Assembly: GCA_963675135.1 (NCBI GenBank)
Contig: CAVLYN010000091.1
Location: 359,001-423,000, forward strand
Reading direction: 5' to 3'
DNA length: 64,000 nt
Origin: Galeopsis tetrahit
Taxonomy: Eukaryota; Streptophyta; Magnoliopsida; Lamiales; Lamiaceae
This document shows positions 61,084 to 64,000 of this stretch, piece after piece. Every line of letters starts with the position of its first letter. The first letter of the stretch is position 1. The notes beneath the pieces were generated by a model. It was not told the DNA's origin. It saw nothing but the letters and a program-made list of their open reading frames with translations, and searched no databases. A program made the translations under genes and the position numbers.

Positions 61084-61097
61084 ATTTCCCCCTTTTT
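61084..61097 (-). other. Polypurine tract for plus-strand priming
   Basis: The minus strand reads AAAAAGGGGGAAAT directly before the TGTTGGG start of the LTR. A purine run in this place is where the RNA primer for second-strand synthesis is left by RNase H. The preceding TGGCTTCATC and following TTGTTGGG resemble the arrangement in other plant Copia elements that I know. Confidence 0.85.
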
Positions 61098-61266
61098 GAT
61101 GAAGCCAAAACTACTTGAATCTTTTCTCATAAGTAGACTAGTTAAGTAGTTACCTTGTCTTTTAACATCAAATAGTACTTTATCTTTTCATTCATTTAGA
61201 AATAAGATCAGTAGATATTACAAATACTTACTCAAAATAAAACTAAGTAATCAGAGCAAAAAAAAA
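61098..61266 (-). other. AT-rich untranslated stretch between the reading frame and the polypurine tract
   Basis: About 170 bp separate the stop codon of the long reading frame from the polypurine tract. It is AT-rich, and I see no second gene, RNA gene or tandem repeat in it. It begins on the element's strand with a T-rich run just after the stop codon. Confidence 0.6.
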
Positions 61267-63987
61267 CTAATCTGAAAGAGTACCTTCTTCTGAATTTGGA
61301 ACACAGAATGCTTCTAGAAGTCTCTTGTGAATAACACTTATATGATCTTCATCTTCAATCTTCTCTTTATCAAGTATCTCTTCTTCAAATTTCTTGATCT
61401 GATTATGATCAACTCTTCTTCCTGAACTGGTCATAGGTGACTTCCATTTCGGAAAGATCGGTACTAAGATGTTGAAGTTTGCAGCAGCAGATATTCTCAT
61501 AATCAAATTCCAAAGTAATTTGTTTTGACCTTCCATGAATTTGTCAAACATGGCATACAACTCGTCTGGACTTTCAGTCTCACCGTACTTTCGAATAATC
61601 CAGTGATCAAGTTCCCATTGTCTCTTTACTTTGAGCCATTCTTGACGATGCTCTTTGTCAATAAAGTAATCAATGAACTGGTCTTCCACTTGTTCTTCAT
61701 CTGCCTTCAGCTTCTGCAATCTTTCAATATGTTTTTCTATCTTCTTCTTGCTTGCATAATGAGTTTCATCACTCTGATCAATAACCTTCTGCTTTTTCTC
61801 AACAATCTCAGTTGGTTCTTCAATTTCAATAGCTAGTTTTCTCTTGACTCGTCTGGTCTGAACCTCAGCTTCTGGAGATGCAACACCTTTTCCCTTCTCC
61901 AATCTTTTCTGTTCATCAGACTTAACTTGTTCCAACTCTGAAGTTTTAACCAACCTGCCTCTGCCTCTCTTAGGCCTTCTGAGATCTTGCATAGCTTCAG
62001 CAGCTTCCTTTGCTTCTGGCTCAGCACTGGATTTAGATTTTTCAATTTCAGCACTAGTATCCATTGGTTTTGTCTTCTTTGTCTCTTCCCCCTTTTTGGC
62101 TTCATCAGTAGCCTGGAGAGAGAAAAGAGAAGTGAAACGAGTCATCTCTTCATACATAGCTTGTTTCATGAGACTCGTAGCTCTTTCAATCTGCTTTTCA
62201 TGCGAACTGTTTTGACTCAACTTGTCCATCTTGGTCGCCACCAACTCCAGCTTTTGAGTAGACAAGTTCAACTCATTCTTAAAATGAGTTGCGGTCAAAC
62301 GTAACTTCTTATTCTCATCAGTCATAGCAGAGATAAGTTGTTGAGCTTGAGCTAACTGATCATAAGCTTCCTTCCTCTGAACATCAGCAACCTCGATTCT
62401 TGCTCTATAGACTCTTTCCAACTTCCTGGATTCAGTAGCTAGAACACGAGCAAAATCGACTGAACTCTTCTCTGAGTATTCAACCTGATCTTGGAGAAAT
62501 CCTTCAAGCTGCTCAAACATATGCTGTCTGAACTCATCATCTATCTGATTAACTGTATTCACGATCATATCTTTTGAACTTGTCACAAGGACATTGTTTT
62601 GTTCAATAAGAGTCTTCTTCACATCAGATTTGAGAAAATCATTAATGGACGATTTTATAACAACTTTCAAATCAGCTTTCAACTCATCTATGGAAGCAGT
62701 GGAAAATCCTTGAGATGACTGACCAAATTCAGCATGAATGGCTTCTTCCATGATCACATCATCAGCAATATCTATCACTTCAAGCAATTGACCTTTTGTA
62801 GCAGCAGTTAAGACCTTGTCTTCTACTACTTCTGACTCTAGAAACACACTTCCAGCTATGGCTTTCAGACTTGGAAATGGACAATAAGGCACTATAGCTA
62901 ACTTAGCTTCCTTAGCCTTTCTTATAGCTTCAGCCAAGTCCTTTCTCAACAAAGCGTGCAACTTCTCCATATATCCACAAAGTTCCATGGGAAGTAAATC
63001 ATCAGAATATCGATTAATAAAAGCAAAATCTGACCTTGGACTGTTAGCATGATCTACTTGAAATCTGAACACAATGCCTCTCAACTGATTCGAGACATTG
63101 TCTAAGTCCAATATCGGATCAGTAGACTGGAGTTCTTCAGCTTGTGTGACTTCAGACATAATCACATCGTTGTCAAAATCTGAATCGGAAACTTGAATGC
63201 CTACGTTAAATTTCGATTCTGAGCACATCAAATCATCAGGAATGCTTAGTAATCTCTTTGCAAGAGCAGTGATGGCATGAGCTGGGAATAACTCGGAGTG
63301 GTCTTGAACACCACTGGTCTCCTTCTGTTCCATTTCCCAATCCATAAAGTTTGAGATGCCTCCCTTTCCTAAGATGACTTCGAAAAGATCATCCGTGCCA
63401 GACTTCTTCAATGCCACCCAAGTGCATACTCTTAGAAGTTTTTCAAACTGTTCTGATTCATAGTCGACTTCAATAGCCGAGAGCTTCTTCTTCAAGTTTT
63501 TGCTCATCTTCGAACGGATTCTCTTTTCTCTTAGGCTCATGGGGTAATATACCAAGGATTCGAATCTAACTTCAGACGGGGTCTGAGTAGGTGGGGTCCC
63601 TATCTCAGTCGTTGCAGTGGCAACTGGCGTCTTATCTGAAGTAGATGGGTGAGGAGGTTCAACATATTCTGTTGAGGATAAAGAGAGATTTTGGACTGTG
63701 GTTTCTGGGGGCTCTAAAGTAGCTTGGTTTGGTGTGACAACTGTCGGAGTATCAGTTGTATCACTTATGGGAGTGTATAGGGGATGACTGGCTCTCAGCG
63801 GTCGGGCTGCCAGTGCTTGTGAGGTTGGGGGTACAGGTCGAGGCCTAGATCGATGTGACCTAGCCTTGGTTCGAATAGAAGTAGACGGGAGAGAAAGAGG
63901 AATTGAAACAGATTGAGTAGAAGTACCAACCCGTATACTCGACTCGACTAGACGAGTAGGCGATTCAACTCTCACTAGAGTGTACAT
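61267..63987 (-). CDS. Envelope-like / additional ORF of a Copia (SIRE/Maximus-type) retrotransposon, 906 residues
   Basis: This intact 906-codon frame ends 183 bp before the LTR, the usual position of the envelope-like or additional ORF that SIRE/Maximus Copia elements carry after pol. Residues 1-150 are rich in Pro, Ser and Thr and look disordered. Residues 150-170 are strongly basic (SLREKRIRSK, NLKKKLS). Residues 330-385 form a conserved-looking segment with KAKEAKLAIVPYCPFPSLK. Residues 515-615 look like a long coiled coil. Residues 630-735 are highly charged with basic patches (RRPKRGRGR at 670-678, RRVKRKL at 712-718), possibly nuclear signals. The C-terminal third is helical and Trp-containing (EWLKVKRQWELDHW near 783-796). 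I see no signal peptide, clear membrane span, zinc knuckle, protease or polymerase motif, so a true envelope function is doubtful. The Met at 63987 has no stop before it in the 13 bases left, so the frame may extend beyond the window or be the tail of a longer polyprotein. The function is unknown, and assignment to the retroelement rests on position. Confidence 0.65.
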   Translation of the reverse strand: MYTLVRVESPTRLVESSIRVGTSTQSVSIPLSLPSTSIRTKARSHRSRPRPVPPTSQALAARPLRASHPLYTPISDTTDTPTVVTPNQATLEPPETTVQNLSLSSTEYVEPPHPSTSDKTPVATATTEIGTPPTQTPSEVRFESLVYYPMSLREKRIRSKMSKNLKKKLSAIEVDYESEQFEKLLRVCTWVALKKSGTDDLFEVILGKGGISNFMDWEMEQKETSGVQDHSELFPAHAITALAKRLLSIPDDLMCSESKFNVGIQVSDSDFDNDVIMSEVTQAEELQSTDPILDLDNVSNQLRGIVFRFQVDHANSPRSDFAFINRYSDDLLPMELCGYMEKLHALLRKDLAEAIRKAKEAKLAIVPYCPFPSLKAIAGSVFLESEVVEDKVLTAATKGQLLEVIDIADDVIMEEAIHAEFGQSSQGFSTASIDELKADLKVVIKSSINDFLKSDVKKTLIEQNNVLVTSSKDMIVNTVNQIDDEFRQHMFEQLEGFLQDQVEYSEKSSVDFARVLATESRKLERVYRARIEVADVQRKEAYDQLAQAQQLISAMTDENKKLRLTATHFKNELNLSTQKLELVATKMDKLSQNSSHEKQIERATSLMKQAMYEEMTRFTSLFSLQATDEAKKGEETKKTKPMDTSAEIEKSKSSAEPEAKEAAEAMQDLRRPKRGRGRLVKTSELEQVKSDEQKRLEKGKGVASPEAEVQTRRVKRKLAIEIEEPTEIVEKKQKVIDQSDETHYASKKKIEKHIERLQKLKADEEQVEDQFIDYFIDKEHRQEWLKVKRQWELDHWIIRKYGETESPDELYAMFDKFMEGQNKLLWNLIMRISAAANFNILVPIFPKWKSPMTSSGRRVDHNQIKKFEEEILDKEKIEDEDHISVIHKRLLEAFCVPNSEEGTLSD
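62083..62107 (-). other. Second polypurine-like tract inside the reading frame
   Basis: The minus strand reads GATGAAGCC followed by AAAAAGGGGGAAGAG, encoding the residues DEAKKGEE. Its core AAAAAGGGGGAA is identical to the tract next to the LTR. It could act as an internal (central-type) polypurine tract, or simply be a purine-rich coding stretch. The match in core and in nearby sequence makes chance less attractive, but function is unproven. Confidence 0.45.
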
Positions 63988-64000
63988 TTCAGGTATTTGT

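Larger units (their letters stand above)
59797..64000 (-). mobile_element. LTR retrotransposon, probably Copia of SIRE/Maximus type, 3' part only
   Basis: Reading on the minus strand, the window shows a long reading frame, a short AT-rich stretch, a polypurine tract (AAAAAGGGGGAAA), one base, and then an LTR that opens TGTTGGG and closes CCTACA at the satellite junction. This order is diagnostic of the 3' end of an LTR retrotransposon. The long LTR, the polypurine tract next to TTGTTGGG, and an extra reading frame between pol (presumed upstream) and the 3' LTR fit the SIRE/Maximus lineage of plant Copia elements. No gag, protease, integrase, reverse transcriptase, primer-binding site or 5' LTR is visible, as they would lie beyond 64000. 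The intact long frame suggests a fairly young insertion. Confidence 0.85.

Noticed and set aside
61525..62304. Short frames at 61525-61836 (+), 61987-62304 (+) and 61833-62105 (-)
   Set aside because: All lie inside the 906-codon minus-strand frame and are its shadows in other frames.
63900..64000. 63987 as the definite translation start of the long frame
   Set aside because: The codons between it and the window edge (CAA ATA CCT GAA) contain no stop, so the start may lie further right.

Overview
This is plant nuclear DNA, and almost all of it is one giant satellite array. About 59.8 kb (1-59796) consists of an uninterrupted head-to-tail run of roughly 380 monomers of 157 or 158 bp, all in the same orientation, with no gene, RNA gene or inserted element that I can see. 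The consensus monomer that I read off by eye is 157 bp, about 48% GC, carries 13 CpG sites and has a perfect 6-bp dyad with a 4-nt loop. A unit of this size in a long homogeneous array is typical of plant centromeric or heterochromatic satellites. Centromeric function is an inference, and I do not recognise the family by name.

The array has internal structure. Diagnostic monomer variants are confined to particular stretches, so the array divides into about six zones: 1-8.2, 8.2-16.1, 16.1-23.0, 23.0-33.4, 33.4-45.5 and 45.5-59.8 kb. Within and between zones, blocks are repeated at whole-monomer spacings: 5, 6, 7, 12, 13, 15, 17, 19, 20, 21, 25, 27 and 40 monomers. The clearest are a 3932-bp (25-monomer) tandem duplication at 8.2-16.1 kb, a 944-bp (6-monomer) unit present three times at 23.0-25.9 kb, and a 2987-bp (19-monomer) duplication at 53.8-59.7 kb. 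No single higher-order period governs the array, which fits repeated segmental duplication or unequal exchange.

At 59797 the satellite stops in the middle of a monomer and the 3' end of an LTR retrotransposon begins, lying on the minus strand. In plus-strand order it shows a 1287-bp 3' LTR (59797-61083, TG...CA ends, TATA box, U3 direct repeats), a polypurine tract directly next to the LTR, a short AT-rich untranslated stretch, and one intact 906-codon reading frame (61267-63987) that may continue past the window edge. The protein has a Pro/Ser/Thr-rich N-terminal region, a long coiled coil and basic patches, but no gag zinc knuckle, protease, integrase or reverse transcriptase motif. Its place just upstream of the polypurine tract is that of the 'envelope-like' or additional ORF of Copia elements of the SIRE/Maximus type. 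The gag-pol part and 5' LTR would lie to the right, outside the window.

The two parts meet in a suggestive way. The retroelement sits inside satellite sequence with its 3' LTR promoter pointing into the array, so read-through from it would transcribe the minus strand of the satellite. The host is probably a eudicot, but I cannot name the species from sequence alone.
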